Shown here: one piece after another, positions 1-13,583 of the stretch
How the letters are laid out: each line of letters opens with the position of its first letter
How positions within the stretch are numbered: the first letter of the stretch is position 1
NCBI GenBank assembly: GCA_024703915.1
Contig: CP087969.1
Span: forward strand, 2,728,001-2,792,000
Reading direction: 5' to 3'
Length of the DNA: 64,000 nt
Source: Massilia sp. H-1
GTDB lineage: Bacteria > Pseudomonadota > Gammaproteobacteria > Burkholderiales > Burkholderiaceae_D
The notes under the pieces: model-generated
The model's database searches: none
The model's input: the letters and a program-made list of their open reading frames with translations, nothing else
What the model was told of the DNA's origin: nothing
Position numbers and translations under genes: made by a program

Positions 1-84
1 ATGGTCTCGTTCCTCGATAAGGTGGTGGGTGAACTTCGTCCGCCAGCGCCTCCATGGCGTAAGCTTGTGAGTCAGTCGGCCCAT
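1..84 (-). CDS. Start of an unidentified gene, clipped by the window edge
   Basis: An ATG at 84 on the minus strand is preceded by AAGGAG (complement of 93-98) at 8 bases, a good ribosome binding site. The reading frame runs off the left edge after about 28 codons. Around position 61-70 the string AAGCTTAC resembles the recurrent error string seen elsewhere in the window, so the frame may change there. Too little protein is visible to name a family. Confidence 0.4.
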   Translation of the reverse strand, partial: MGRLTHKLTPWRRWRTKFTHHLIEERDH

Positions 85-205
85 CAGCGGCACTCCTTAC
101 GACTTTTTATGGTTTTTTTCAACATCAACGCAACGCTGGGGGCGACAGGGGGCTTAGCACCGCATGTATGATGTGACAAGATTGACTGATAAGTAAGGAA
201 ATGCC

Positions 206-860
206 ATGCTGACCGTCCGCGTACTCCAATCACTCCTTCTGGCTAGGCGCCATGCTGCTGGCCGCCCCGGGCCAGGCCCAAGTCACCGCGGCCAGCGGCG
301 CCGTCCACCTCGCTGCCGATCCCTACAACCACGCCTGGTACGAACTGGCGGGCGAGGAAACCTGGTACCACGGCGCCGACGGCACCATGTACAGCAGCGA
401 CAACGTGGCCTGGATCAATGATGGCGTGAACATGTTTTTCCAGCGCGGCAACGATAAATGGCTGATGCAGTTTGTCGCGCCCCGCTTCGATCCGATGGAC
501 AACAGCGACGATGGACAGCCGCTCCACATCGGCCTGTACGACAACGTCAGCGGCGACTGGCGCTATGCGCCGAAGCAGGCCGGGATGCTCATTTCCAGCC
601 CCTTGGGCATGCAGTGGGAATGGTCGGGCTGGTTCCGCGTGCTTGACATTGCCTACGGCAAAGATGGTTTCCTGAGCCGTTTCGCGGTGGACTTTGTGCA
701 GTACGACACGCCGGACCAGACCGGACCGGCGCTGAGCGGCGCGCTGCGCTTCAATTCGGCAATACCGATCGGGGCGGTCAATGTGCCGGAACCGGCGCCG
801 GTGCTGCTGATGCTGGCCGCGCTGGGGCTGCTGGCGGCGGCAAGGCGCAAGCGTTCCTGA
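206..860 (+). CDS. PEP-CTERM-anchored secreted protein
   Basis: About 217 residues. The ATG at 206 follows AAGGAA. The protein starts with a signal peptide (MLTVRVLQSLLLA, then a small-residue stretch ending in AQA) and ends with the PEP-CTERM sorting signal: VPEP, a hydrophobic helix rich in Leu and Ala, then the basic tail ARRKRS. Such proteins are exported, handled by an exosortase and usually end up in the envelope or extracellular polymer. No exosortase is in this window. The middle is rich in Trp, Tyr and Asp and I do not recognise a catalytic domain. The frame changes at 239-246, where GCTAGGC stands for an expected GCCGGC (Leu-Ala-Gly-Ala); without it the signal peptide is continuous. 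Confidence 0.75.
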
Positions 861-887
861 CCGGCAGCCGGTGCGCGCCAGTTCAGG

Positions 888-1674
888 CTAGCGGTTGAAG
901 GCGTCGTTCCAGCTCGGTTTTTCCGGCAGGCGGGTCATGAAGGGCGCGTTGGCCTCTTCGATGTTGTAGATCTCGGTCAGCACCTCGGGCGGGAAACCGG
1001 CGCGCTTGGTGGCGCGGCTCTGGACCGAGAGGGAAATCAGATACTCATCGAGATGATTCGGCTCGGTGCAGAACATGCAGATCCGCTCCCACACGTGGGG
1101 ATAGGCGGCCTTGGTATGGCCGAGTGGCGCCAGCGATTCGAGCACCTTGACCGTGAGCGAGGTTGCACGCGGCATGATGACGCTGGGCATGTCATACGGG
1201 TCGGCGCCGGTCTCCACGTCCACGCTCTCGCCTTCTTCCTTGGCAGGCGCCAAGCGCACCGCTGGTACCGAACAGGCGCAGCATCTGTTCGCTGGTCGGC
1301 AGATTTTGCTTGTCCCAGCAAAAATGGCGGATTCCCGCACTCTTGAGCAACTGGGCATTCGAGCCCGGCGTATTGTCGACCACGCCGCCCGATTTCAGCT
1401 CGATCACGCACAGCAGGGTCAGGCGCGCATCGAACACTGCATAGTCCACTTTACGGCCCAGCAAATATTCCTTTTCCGAGCGGCGCTGGCGGATGTCGGT
1501 GCTCACCGGCGTCATCAGCGACTTCAATTCCACGTTCGGGAAGACATAGCACTTGGGCAGCACACGCCTCAGCCTGCCGTAGAAGGCTCTTTCCTCGCTC
1601 CGGAAGAACGGCTTTTTGGTAAAAGCCGGAATAGCTTCGGGAGGTGAATTCTTCTTTAAGAGACGCGAGAGCAT
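888..1674 (-). CDS. DUF2726-like protein
   Basis: About 260 residues, read from ATG at 1674. The first 120 residues resemble DUF2726: PFFRSEERAFYGRLRRVLP, then FPNVELKSLM, KVDYAVFDARLTLLCVIELK and a late LLKSAGIRHFCWD. The Asp and Glu-Xaa-Lys spacing (VDYAVFD, VIELKS) is like the restriction-endonuclease fold of that family, whose cellular role is not established. The frame changes near 1253; the rest (from VRLAPAKEEG) reads to a TAG at 888-890. That stop lies in GGCTAGCGG, which resembles the recurrent error string, so the true C-terminus is uncertain. Confidence 0.6.
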
Positions 1675-2043
1675 GGCCGGAAATGATGACTAAGAGTTAG
1701 GTAGATAGTTTGCAATTTCTTTGTAAATAACACAAGAAAAATATCAACAAAATGCTATCAATGTGACGGGCAAATGAATAAAGATTGCATTTTGGCACTG
1801 TGGCTTTTTAACCAATGTGGTTCTTTCATTATGCTGATTCCTGCGGTTCCCTCTGGTGAAACGTGAGCAAGCCAGTGTTTACGCCCGGGCAGCCGTCTTT
1901 ACTGCTGATGTTCCGGGCTAGTATGGCCTCCGCCTAAAGGCCAGGTACGACGCGGACAACCCCCTTCCGCGTTTGGCGACCCCGGCGGCCCCACCCCGGC
2001 CACCGTCCGCGTCGTCACCACCCAACCATCCACGGAGAGAGAC
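1675..2043. other. Intergenic stretch, no gene seen
   Basis: About 370 bases between the DUF2726-like gene and the collagenase. The left half is AT-rich and should hold the divergent promoters; the right half is GC-rich and ends with AGAGAGAC just before the collagenase ATG. I find no RNA gene, repeat or clear operator. Confidence 0.5.
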
Positions 2044-4303
2044 ATGTTAACAAGAAAATCATCACTACTGCTCGCTGGCGTCATCGCCGTCAGCCTCGGC
2101 AGCCAGGTTGTTGCCGCGCCGCAAACGGCGGAAGGCCACACCCACCAGCGCCTGAAACAGGCCGAACCGCCGCACGCACGCCAGAGCCTGCCGCCGTCGG
2201 CAGAGCAATCGCTGTACAAATTGCTTAGGCCACCACCAAGCCGCGCTACATGACCTGATGCCGAAGACGCCGTCGCTGCGCATGCAGCCGATGGCGGCCA
2301 CGCCGGAATGCAAGAACATGGACACGCTGGCCGCCTACCGCGGCGCGGCGCTGGCCGACTACATCGCCAATCTGCCCGATTACGAGTGCACCTACCCGCT
2401 GTTCTCGCTGACGGCGTCGCAGGCGGCAACCGTCTATTCGCCTGCCAATTTCGCGGCCATCGTCACCCGTTTCACGAGCGAAGCGAATACTTACTCCGCA
2501 TCTAACCGCGCACTGGTCAACCTGGCCCTGTATCTGCGGGGGCTAGCTACTACCTGGCGGGCAGCGACACGATCCCGCTCCCGGCGACCGCCCAGACGGT
2601 CGCCCTGCGCACCCCGATCCGCCAGCTGGTCGAAGGCAACACGCTGTACCGTCCGAACGCGGTGGCCAGCACGACCATCGGCAGAAAAACGATCCGCCTG
2701 ATCACCAATATGCACGACGAAGCCTACTTCCTGCCGTCGATGAAGACGGTGCTGGCGCGCTTCACGAACTCCTCGGCCAACCCGAGCGCCACCGACGCGC
2801 TCAAGGATGCCAGCGCGGCTAGGCAGGCCTGACCTCGGCCCTGACCGTGATCTTCTACGCGCACGGCCGCCCTGACGGTGTCCCGCTGCTGCAAAACGAC
2901 AGCAGCTATCCGGCGGCACTGAACAAGTTCGTGACCCAGAACAAGGCCGCGCTGTTGTCGGGCCCGGTTGCCTACCAGCTCACCGATGCCGCCAATGAAG
3001 CCTTCCGCTTCATGCAGTACAGCGGCCTGAAAGCGACCGTCAAGCCGATGGTCCAGGCGACGCTCGCGAGCAGCACCATGACCGGCGCCGACAGTGGCCT
3101 GTGGCTGGCGGCAGCATCGGCAGTCAAGTACTACGACAATGCCAATTGCACCCAGTACGGCACCTGCGACTACGAGAAGAAGCTGGCTGACGTCGTGCTC
3201 AAGAACAGCTACACCTGCAGCCCGACCCTGCGCATCCGCGCCCAGGACATGACGACCGCGCAATTGCAGGAATCGTGCGCCATCCTCGGCAAGGAAGAAG
3301 GCTACTTCCACGACATGCTGCAAACCAACCGCAAACCGGTCGCCAACGACTTGAATTCCTCGCTGGAACTGGTGGTCTTCGATGACTACAGCAACTACAG
3401 CAAGTATGCGTCGGTGATCTACGGCATTTCGACCGACAACGGCGGCATGTACCTCGAAGGTGACCCATCGGTGGCTAAGCAACCAGGCGCGCTTCATTGC
3501 GCACGAAGCATCGTGGCTGCGTCCGACCTTCTCGGTCTGGAACCTGCAGCACGAGTATGTGCACTACCTGGACGGCCGCTACGACATGAAGGGTGACTTT
3601 ACCGACGGCACCGTCAAGCCGACCGTCTGGTGGATCGAAGGCGTGGCCGAATACCTGTCGCTGGGCAATAACAACCAGCAATCGATCGACATGGCGAAGA
3701 CCGGCACGTACAAGCTGAGCCAGATCTTCGGCAACACCTATGCGATGGGCGACTACACCAACCGCGCTTACCGCTGGGGCTACATGGCAACCCGCTTCAT
3801 GAACGAACGCCACCGCGCCGACATCGATGCGGTCGTGGCCAAGTTCCGGGTCGGCGACTATGAGGGTTACCAGAGCTACATGAACTACATCGGCACCCGC
3901 TACGACAGCGAGTTCGCGACCTGGGTCAAGACCGCCACCACGGCTTAAGCACCCCGCCGCTGCCCGCGTCCGGCTTCCCGCCATGCGCCTCGCCTAACCA
4001 GCTGAGCAAGAACTGCTCGATCTACAACTTCTCGTCGTCGACCGAAACGTATGCCTACGTGCTGCTGCTAAAGTGGCTGCCAAGAACTTGCGCGTGTTCA
4101 CCAATGGCGGCAGCGGCGACGTCGATCTGTACATGGCGCTGAACCGCTACCCGACCACGACCGGCTACACGATCGCGTCTCTGACGGCGGGCAACAATGA
4201 AAGCGTGAAGCTGTCGTATCCAGCCACCGGCTACTGGTACTACATCATGCTGAAGGCCAAAACGCCGTTCTCGGGCGTGACCATCAGCGCGACCTGGGAT
4301 TAA
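2044..4303 (+). CDS. Secreted M9-type microbial collagenase with C-terminal PPC domain
   Basis: About 750 residues once the frames are joined. The N-terminus is a signal peptide (MLTRKSSLLLAGVIAVSLG, cleavage near VVAAP). The collagenase module carries the zinc motif HEYVHYLDGRYDMKGDF (3549-3600) with the downstream Glu in WWIEGVAEYLS, as in the M9 family of Vibrio and Clostridium. After the peptidase, a linker leads to a pre-peptidase C-terminal (PPC) domain (KNLRVFTNGGSGDVDLY ... SATWD), which binds substrate or is removed after export. The protein should degrade collagen or gelatin outside the cell. Frames change near 2226, 2541, 2821, 3474, 3946 and 4068. The TAA at 3946-3948 lies in GCTTAAGC and is probably not a real stop. 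A terminator follows the gene. Confidence 0.85.
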
Positions 4304-4314
4304 ACCTGCCTGAC

Positions 4315-4352
4315 AACGCCCTGCGCCGTCCCCCGGCGCAGGGCGTTTTTTT
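4315..4352. terminator. Rho-independent terminator after the collagenase gene
   Basis: Stem AACGCCCTGCGCC (4315-4327) pairs with GGCGCAGGGCGTT (4335-4347) and is followed by a run of T to 4352. It lies between two convergent genes, 11 bases after the collagenase stop and just before the stop of the minus-strand hydrolase. Confidence 0.9.
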
Positions 4353-4355
4353 CGT

Positions 4356-6032
4356 TTACTTCAAGCGTTTGCCCGGCATTTCCTGGCCGTTTTGCACCAG
4401 CACCACCTTGTCATTGCTCTCGAAGCGCACGCGCGCATCCACTTCCTTCACGTAGAACACCGACTCCGATTCCGCCACCAGGTTGAAGGCCTAGCTGGCC
4501 CGTGGCCTGGCCGATGAATTTTTCGCCGTCGCGCTTGAAGGTGAGCACGAACTCGGGCGCCACTTCAGAAGCGGCCCGCATACGCGTCCAGCCTGGCCTG
4601 GGCCACAGGGAAGGCTTTCACTTCCGGCGGCAGCGCGCCGGTGCGCTTGCTGACCATGTCGTGCTCATCTTCATGCAGGGTCAGCTGGGTCACCGCGCCC
4701 TTGGCATCGCGCTCGAAGGTAAAGGTCGAGAAGGTGTCCGGCACGTAATAGCTATCCTTGGCGTAAGGGATGATCTCGAACGGCGGACGGCCCGGACGCT
4801 GCATGGTCAGCTTGTCATGCCTAGCCACGCGCACGGTGCGCTGGATCTTTTCATCCTGCTGGTAAAGCCCGCTTGCGGCGGCCAGGTCCGCGGCATCGGC
4901 GCTGATCGCTTTCAGTTCGGGGTAAGGGGTGCCTAAGCCGTGATGGCTGCCACTTTCTTGGCCACGAATTCGGGCGATGCCAGGCCGCCATCGATGTTGC
5001 CCAGCACGGCGACAAACACTTTCTTCTCCGGCAGGCGCAGGGCGAAGGTCGAGAAGCCATTGATGCCGCCGCCGTGCGAAACCATGGGCGAGCCGCGCAG
5101 GGTGCCGATGCCCCAGCCGTAGCCGTAATGGGTGGCGTCGCCATTGGCCAGCTTGTAGGAGGTGAAGGCGCGCTTCCAGCTGTCGGGCTTGAGCAGCTTG
5201 CTTAGCGCTGATGGCGGCGTCCCACAAGGCCAGGTCGTCGACGGTCGAGACCAGCGATCCGGCCGCGTAGGGCTGGGTCATGCTGAGCGGCGGCGCCAGC
5301 TTGAAGCCCTGCTCGGCCTTGCTGTGGCCCACCGCCCACACCGGCGGCACTTGTTCACTGCCTTCAAAGGCGGTGTGGCGCATGCCGAGCGGGGTGAAGA
5401 TGCGGGTTTCCACGAATTTGGCGTAGGTCTGGCCGGAAAGTTTCTCGATGATCGCGCCCAGCAGGAAGTAGCCGGAATTGTTGTAGCGCATGCGCGCGCC
5501 CGGTTCGAACTCGAGTGGATCGTTCTTGAAGGTATCGATCATGGCGGACGGCGTCAGGTCGCGCGTCATGCCTTTCATGAAGTCCGCCTTGTTGGTATAG
5601 CTGACGATGCCCGAGGTATGGGTCAACAAATGTTCGACGGTGATGGTCTTGCCCTGCATCGGGTAGTCGGGCAGGAACTTGGTGACCGGGTCGGACAGGT
5701 TCAGCTTGCCTTCTTCGGCCAGCATCAGGATGCTCACTGCCGTGAACTGCTTGGTGATCGAGCCCAGGCGCAGCGTCATGTCCGGCTGCATTGCCACTTT
5801 GCTTAGCCACATCGGCCATGCCGTAGGCCTTGCGCAGGACCGCCTTGCCGTCCTTCATGACGATCACGGTCGCGCCCGGTTCGTTGGCCCGGTACATGGG
5901 CGCGATCACGGCGTCGAGCTGGGCTGCCAGGGCCTGGTCGACCTTGGCGGCGACCGGCGCGGCCTGGACCATGCTGGCGGGCAATTGCAGCAGCAGGACT
6001 GCGGCGAGGCAGAGTGGCGAGAGTTTGAACAT
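4356..6032 (-). CDS. Exported serine hydrolase of the beta-lactamase / class C PBP fold
   Basis: About 555 residues from ATG at 6032. A signal peptide (MFKLSPLCLAAVLLLQLPA ... VQAAP) is followed by the fold's motifs: Ser-Xaa-Xaa-Lys as SITK in LRLGSITKQFTAVSILMLAE, and the Tyr-Xaa-Asn motif as YNNSGY. A late HSKAEQGF segment may be the third element. A C-terminal beta-rich extension ends in NGQEMPGKRLK; the TAA is at 4356-4358. The family includes esterases, D-aminopeptidases and penicillin-binding-like hydrolases, so the substrate cannot be told. Frames change near 4490, 4827, 4932, 5198 and 5800, all at CTTAG/CCTAA-type strings. It is convergent with the collagenase across one terminator. 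Confidence 0.8.
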
Positions 6033-6200
6033 GGCACCTTCCTATTCGAAATTAATGGGAAAGCGTAAATATAGTCTTGCCGCTTTGGGGCAGCAGCAGA
6101 ATGCGACAGACGGCATCTGGGGCCGACAAACGGGCCAATCCGGCAGCTGGAATCGGGGGCCGGATCGCTCGGTGCGGTGTGAAATGCAGGAGGGGGACGT

Positions 6201-6226
6201 AAAAAGGCAGCCGAGGCTGCCTTTTT
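6201..6226. terminator. Bidirectional terminator of the atp operon
   Basis: AAAAAGGCAGCC pairs with GGCTGCCTTTTT around a GA loop. The A-run and T-run on opposite sides let it work in both directions. It lies 21 bases beyond the atpC stop. Confidence 0.9.
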
Positions 6227-6246
6227 GCTTGCTGCTGGTGCTGAGC

Positions 6247-6669
6247 TTAACGCTTGGCGCGCAGCTTGGCGATGGCGGCCAACTGGGCGATCGCGGTAGC
6301 GAGTTCTGCTTGCGCAGTCGCGTAGTCGATCTTCGAGTCTTTGTTGACCATCTGCTCTTCAGCCAGTTTCTTGGCTTCCAGTGCTTTCGCTTCGTCCAGG
6401 TCGTGACCGCGGATTGCGGTATCGGCCAGAACCGTCACGCCGTGAGGCTGAACTTCAAGGATGCCGCCAGCGACGAAGACGAACTCTTCTTCTGCCTGGC
6501 CAACCACCTTGATGCGCACAGCACCCGGCTTGATGCGGGTAATCAGCGGGGTGTGCTTGGGGTAGATCCCCAGCTCACCCGCTTCACCCGGCAACGCGAC
6601 GAATTCGGCTTCGCCCGAAAAGATATTCTCTTCGGCCGATACCACGTCAACGTGAATAGTGTTTGCCAT
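6247..6669 (-). CDS. atpC: F1Fo ATP synthase epsilon subunit
   Basis: 140 residues, frame intact, from ATG at 6669. The N-terminal beta-sandwich carries the family pattern [20 protein letters not shown] and [19 protein letters not shown]; the C-terminal helical hairpin follows ([15 protein letters not shown] ...). In the complex it sits on the gamma subunit at the foot of F1 and can inhibit ATP hydrolysis. Last gene of the operon, about 21 bases after atpD, followed by a terminator. One of the few genes in this operon without a frame break. Confidence 0.97.
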   Translation of the reverse strand: MANTIHVDVVSAEENIFSGEAEFVALPGEAGELGIYPKHTPLITRIKPGAVRIKVVGQAEEEFVFVAGGILEVQPHGVTVLADTAIRGHDLDEAKALEAKKLAEEQMVNKDSKIDYATAQAELATAIAQLAAIAKLRAKR

Positions 6670-6690
6670 AAGTGTCCTATCGGCTCTTAC

Positions 6691-8115
<1,425 letters not shown>

Positions 8116-8126
8116 TTAAAATCAGG

Positions 8127-9003
8127 TTAGACCGCTGCCGCACTGGCGACGATCTCGGAGAGTTCTTTGGTAATCGCAGCCTGGCGGGTCTTGTTATAGA
8201 CCAGCTTCAGTTCACCGATGACGTTACCGGCGTTGTCGCTTGCCGATTTCATCACGACCATTCGCGCCGACTGTTCGGACGCGATATTTTCAGCGACAGC
8301 CTGGTAAACCAGTGCTTCCACATAGCGCACCAGCAGTTCATCGATCACGGTTTGCGCTTCCGGCTCGTAGATATAGTCCCAAGAGTGGTTACCCTTGTCG
8401 CCTTCGAGCTTGTCGGCCGACAGTGGCAGCAATTGCTGGACCATCGGTTCTTGCTTCATCGTGTTAATGAACTTGGTGTAGCAGATGTAGACTGCGTCGA
8501 GCTTGCCGTCCTGGTACGCATCGAGCATGACCTTGACAGGTCCGATCAATTTGTCCAGGTGCGGGGTGTCGCCGATCTGGATCGCATGCGACACGACCTT
8601 GACACCCACCCGATTCATAAAACCCAAACCCTTGTTGCCAATGGCAACCGCTTCAATCTTGTTGCCAGCCGTTTCCAGCTCGCGCGTCTTTTGCGTCACC
8701 AGACGCAGCACGTTGGTATTCATGCCGCCGCACAGCCCCCTTGTCGGTCGTGACGACGATGAAGCCAACTGCTTTCGCCTGCACGCTCTTGGCTTGCGCC
8801 ATGAACGGGTGGGTGTATTCCGGATTCGCGGTAGCCAGATTGGAGGCGATATTCCGAATCTTGTCACTGTAGGGACGGGCGGCGCGCATGCGGTCCTGCG
8901 CTTTGCGCATTTTCGATGCGGCGACCATTTCCATCGCCTTGGTGATCTTCTTCGTATTCTCTACGCTCTTGATCTTGCCACGTATCTCTTTGCTTGATGC
9001 CAT
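8127..9003 (-). CDS. atpG: F1Fo ATP synthase gamma subunit
   Basis: About 291 residues from ATG at 9003 to a TAA at 8127. The N-terminal helix [20 protein letters not shown] and the C-terminal helix ([20 protein letters not shown]) form the rotor shaft coiled coil; the conserved VVTTDKGLCGG segment is present. One frame break lies inside that segment at about 8736, where a G-run (C-run on the plus strand) is one base too long. Lies 61 bases downstream of atpA and 32 upstream of atpD. Confidence 0.96.
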
Positions 9004-9064
9004 GAGTCCTTACTCCTTATGCGCTTTCAGGGCGCCGCAGTACAACGGCGGCGCCGTCAGTCAA

Positions 9065-10609
9065 TTAATATGCGCCGGATTTCTTGAAGTCAGCAATAGC
9101 GGCGGACATGGCGGCTTCGCCGTCTTTGTCCAGTGCTTTGGTTTCTTCAATCTTGGACAGCAGGGCAGCTTGCTTGGACTTCATGTAACCATGCAGGCTT
9201 AGGCTTCGAACGCCAGTACCTTCTTGATTTCGATATCGTCGAAGTAGCCTTTGTTCACTGCGAACAGCGACACGGCCATCATCGAGATCGACAGCGGCGA
9301 GTACTGCGACTGCTTCAGCAGTTCGGTCACGCGGGCACCGCGGTCGAGCTGTTTGCGGGTCGATTCGTCGAGGTCGGAAGCGAACTGCGCGAACGCAGCC
9401 AGTTCACGGTACTGCGCCAAGTCGGTACGGATACCGCCGGACAGGTTTTTGATGACCTTGGTCTGAGCGGCGCCACCGACGCGCGATACCGAGATACCGG
9501 CGTTAATCGCAGGACGTACACCGGCGTTGAACAGCGAGGTGTCCAGGAAGATCTGGCCGTCGGTAATCGAAATCACGTTGGTCGGAACGAAGGCCGACAC
9601 GTCGCCTGCCTGGGTTTCGATAATTGGCAGTGCGGTCAGCGAACCGGTCTTGCCCTTGACTTCGCCCTTGGTGAAGGCTTCGACGTAGTCAGGGTTGACG
9701 CGTGCTGCGCGCTCGAGCAGACGGCTGTGCAGGTAGAACACGTCGCCAGGGTAAGCTTCACGGCCTGGTGGACGGCGCAGCAGCAGCGAGATCTGACGGT
9801 AAGCAACAGCTTGCTTGGACAGGTCATCGTAGACGATCAGTGCGTCTTCGCCGCGGTCACGGAAGTATTCGCCCATGGCGCAACCGGAGTAAGCGGAGAT
9901 GTACTGCATGGCAGCCGATTCGGAAGCCGATGCGGCCACGACGATGGTGTATTCCATCGCGCCGTGCGTCTCGAGCGAGCGCACGATGTTCTTGATGGTC
10001 GATGCCTTCTGGCCGATAGCGACGTAGATACAGGTCATGTTCTGACCTTTTTGATTGATGATCGCATCAATCGCTACTGCCGATTTACCGGTCTGACGGT
10101 CGCCAATGATCAGCTCGCGCTGGCCACGGCCGATAGGTACCATCGAGTCGATCGACTTCAGGCCGGTCTGCATAGGCTGCGACACGGATTGACGGGCGAT
10201 CACGCCTGGGGCGATTTTTTTCGATTGGGGTGGTCAGCTTGGCGTTGACAGGACCTTTGCCGTCGATCGGCTGGCCCAGCGCGTTGACCACGCGGCCGCG
10301 CAGTTCAGGGCCGATAGGTACTTCCAGAATGCGGCCGGTGCACTTGACCGTGTCGCCTTCGGAGATGTGCTCGTAAGCACCCAGAATAACGGCGCCAACG
10401 GAGTCGCGCTCCAGATTCATTGCCAGGCCAAACGTGTTGCCTGGGAATTCCAGCATCTCGCCCTGCATCACGTCCGACAGACCATGGATGCGGCAGATAC
10501 CGTCGGCTACGGAGATAACCGTGCCTTGATTGCGAACTTCAGCGGAACCTTCGAGGCCTTGAATCCGGCTCTTGATCAGTTCGCTGATTTCAGATGGGTT
10601 AAGTTGCAT
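9065..10609 (-). CDS. atpA: F1Fo ATP synthase alpha subunit
   Basis: About 513 residues. Start ATG at 10609 ([20 protein letters not shown]); the family's C-terminal [19 protein letters not shown] is present and ends SGAY with TAA at 9065-9067. It carries the non-catalytic P-loop [15 protein letters not shown]. Two breaks occur. An A-run near 10216 (IEK-IAPG) is one base too long. At 9197-9204 GCTTAGGC stands where Ala-Gly-Leu-His (GCCGGC) is expected, giving a false stop 45 residues before the end. Confidence 0.97.
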
Positions 10610-10675
10610 GCTAACTCCTAATAGTTTCTTGATGCGTAGGGCAAGGGCGGGATGCCGGTGTGTTCAGTGCGATGC

Positions 10676-11209
10676 TTACGACGCGAGTGCAACGTTCATC
10701 TGTTGCAGCTTGGCGCGTACCGAGGTATCGAGCACTTCATCACCGACCACCACGCGCACACCACCGATCAGCGAAGGATCCACTGTCACCGTTGGGTTGA
10801 GCTTGCGGCCAAATTTCTTTTCCAGCGTCTTTACCAGGTCCGTTACCTGCGCGGCCGAGATCTCGAATGCGCTCGTGATGACGGCATCGGCGGAACCTTC
10901 CTGTGCGTTTTTCAGCATCGCGAATTGGGCGCCGATTTCAGGCAGCAGGGAAACGCGGCCGTTTTCGATCAACATGGCGAGGAAGTTCTTGGCTTCAGCG
11001 GTCAATGGTGCCTTGACCAGCGACGCAAACGCGTCGGCGACCTGCGCCTCCGTCACGTTCGGATTGCGGGCGTAGTCCTGGACGTCGACATTGGCGCCGA
11101 TCTGCGCCAGTTCCGAAGTCAGGGTCGACCAGGCAGCCATGTCGCCGGTTTGGGCGACACGGAACAGTGCTTCTGCGTAAGGACGGGCGACGGTTGCGAG
11201 TTCAGCCAT
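10676..11209 (-). CDS. atpH: F1Fo ATP synthase delta subunit
   Basis: 177 residues, frame intact. [20 protein letters not shown] is the family N-terminus and the C-terminal domain has the expected [20 protein letters not shown]. It joins the peripheral stalk (b dimer) to the top of the alpha/beta hexamer. Its start lies just downstream of the atpF stop. Confidence 0.97.
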   Translation of the reverse strand: MAELATVARPYAEALFRVAQTGDMAAWSTLTSELAQIGANVDVQDYARNPNVTEAQVADAFASLVKAPLTAEAKNFLAMLIENGRVSLLPEIGAQFAMLKNAQEGSADAVITSAFEISAAQVTDLVKTLEKKFGRKLNPTVTVDPSLIGGVRVVVGDEVLDTSVRAKLQQMNVALAS

Positions 11210-11211
11210 GA

Positions 11212-11685
11212 TTACAGCTCGACAGCCAGTTGCGACAGCAGGTCGGCGTGGGCCGCTGCGTTCACTTCACGCTTGAGGATCTGCTCAGCGCCTTTAACTG
11301 CCAGGCCTGCAACCTGGGAACGCAGTTCTTCGCGGGCCTTGGTCACTTGCTGCTCTGCATCAGCTTTGGCTTGCGACACGATACGGTTCGCTTCCAGCCT
11401 GGGCATTTGCCTTGATTTCGTCGGCGACCATCTGAGCGCGCTTTTCGGCGTCAGCGATACGCTTTTGTCCTTCGTCACGCGCGCCAGCCAGTTCGGCTTC
11501 CACGCGCTTTTCAGCTGCAGCCATTGCCAGCTTGCCTTGATCGGCAGCAGCCAGACCATCGGCGATTTTTTTAGCACGTGCGTCCAGAGCGCCCGTCACC
11601 GTCGGCCATACGAACTTCGCTACAGAAGCCTTACCAGGATGAGGAACACGATGGCCTGCACGAACATCGTTGAATTTAAGTTCAC
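11212..11685 (-). CDS. atpF: F1Fo ATP synthase b subunit
   Basis: About 156 residues. I choose GTG at 11685 ([18 protein letters not shown]) because GAGAAGGAAAA lies just upstream and b subunits of this group begin this way. One N-terminal membrane segment is followed by a long charged coiled coil ([20 protein letters not shown] ...), the stator stalk. Frame breaks: near 11625 after the membrane segment, and at 11390-11397, where CTGAAGC has become CTGGAAGC (written here in the coding sense) within AQAEANRIV. Confidence 0.93.
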
Positions 11686-11756
11686 AGCGTTTTCCTTCTC
11701 AGAATGACGTATGCCGGGCAGGCATGATCATTGCCCGGCCATGAGAATTGGCGAAA

Positions 11757-12017
<261 letters not shown>

Positions 12018-12078
12018 TCAAAAAATGAAAAGTTAAAAACAAAGATACGAAAATACTTCAAACTTCTTTACAGCTTTT

Positions 12079-12957
<879 letters not shown>

Positions 12958-12961
<4 letters not shown>

Positions 12962-13299
12962 GTCTGCCTAAACAATAAGATGATGTAACTTTTTAGTGCC
13001 ACGATAAAACCGCCGATCAAGGCCAGCCAGTTCAAATCGTGGTACAGCCAAGCGGTCACGCCAAGCAGCGTCACCGTTAATGCAATCTTTATAAATTCAC
13101 CGATAAAAAACGTCATCGGGTTGGCCTGGCCCAGTCGCTGCGCATTGGCAAACAGTCGCAGTGCAAACAAGCCGTTAGGCACGACACAACACAATCCACC
13201 GAACACCGCGGAAAACATCGCAGGCCATCCCCCCAGGAGTGCAGCGATACCGCCAGCGACTACTGTTGCCATCAATTGCAGGGAGACTATGCGCAGCAT
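12958..13299 (-). CDS. atpI: AtpI, ATP synthase assembly / ion-channel-like subunit I
   Basis: 113 residues, intact, with four hydrophobic segments (LMATVVAGGIAALLGG, MFSAVFGGLCCVVPNGLFA, FIKIALTVTLLGVTAWLY and LIGGFIVALKSYIILLF). AtpI proteins head atp operons and help c-ring assembly. First gene of the operon; a strong promoter lies about 70 bases upstream and its stop overlaps the atpB start. Confidence 0.9.
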
Positions 13300-13365
13300 T
13301 TTTTCTTCTTCGCGCCAGCCATGGGAAAGCTAGTTTCGGGTGTTGGGATTACGTGAATCAGCGGG

Positions 13366-13395
13366 ATTATAAGGCGATATATACACATGCGTCAA
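13366..13395 (-). promoter_or_regulatory. Sigma70-type promoter of the atp operon
   Basis: On the minus strand, TTGACG (390-395 of the 13 kb block) and TATAAT (366-371) are separated by 18 bases, a near-consensus promoter about 70 bases before the atpI ATG. No other open frame lies between it and parB. Confidence 0.8.
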
Positions 13396-13583
13396 ACGTT
13401 GCTGCACTGCGGCAGAGCCTGTTAGTGGCGAATTGGCACTTTAAATTCGAGCTTTCGCACTAATTTAGGGATGTTGGGTTCATGTAAGGTTCTTGTTTAC
13501 TGCAGGCAAGGCAAATGGACCGGAAGTACAGCGCCCCGCACTGCTGCGCGGGGGGCGTGATGCGCATGCGTTGTGCTTAAATT

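Noticed and set aside
3946..3948. Stop-codon readthrough or recoding at in-gene TAA/TAG codons
   Set aside because: Most of these stops come with a frame change, so readthrough alone would not restore the protein.
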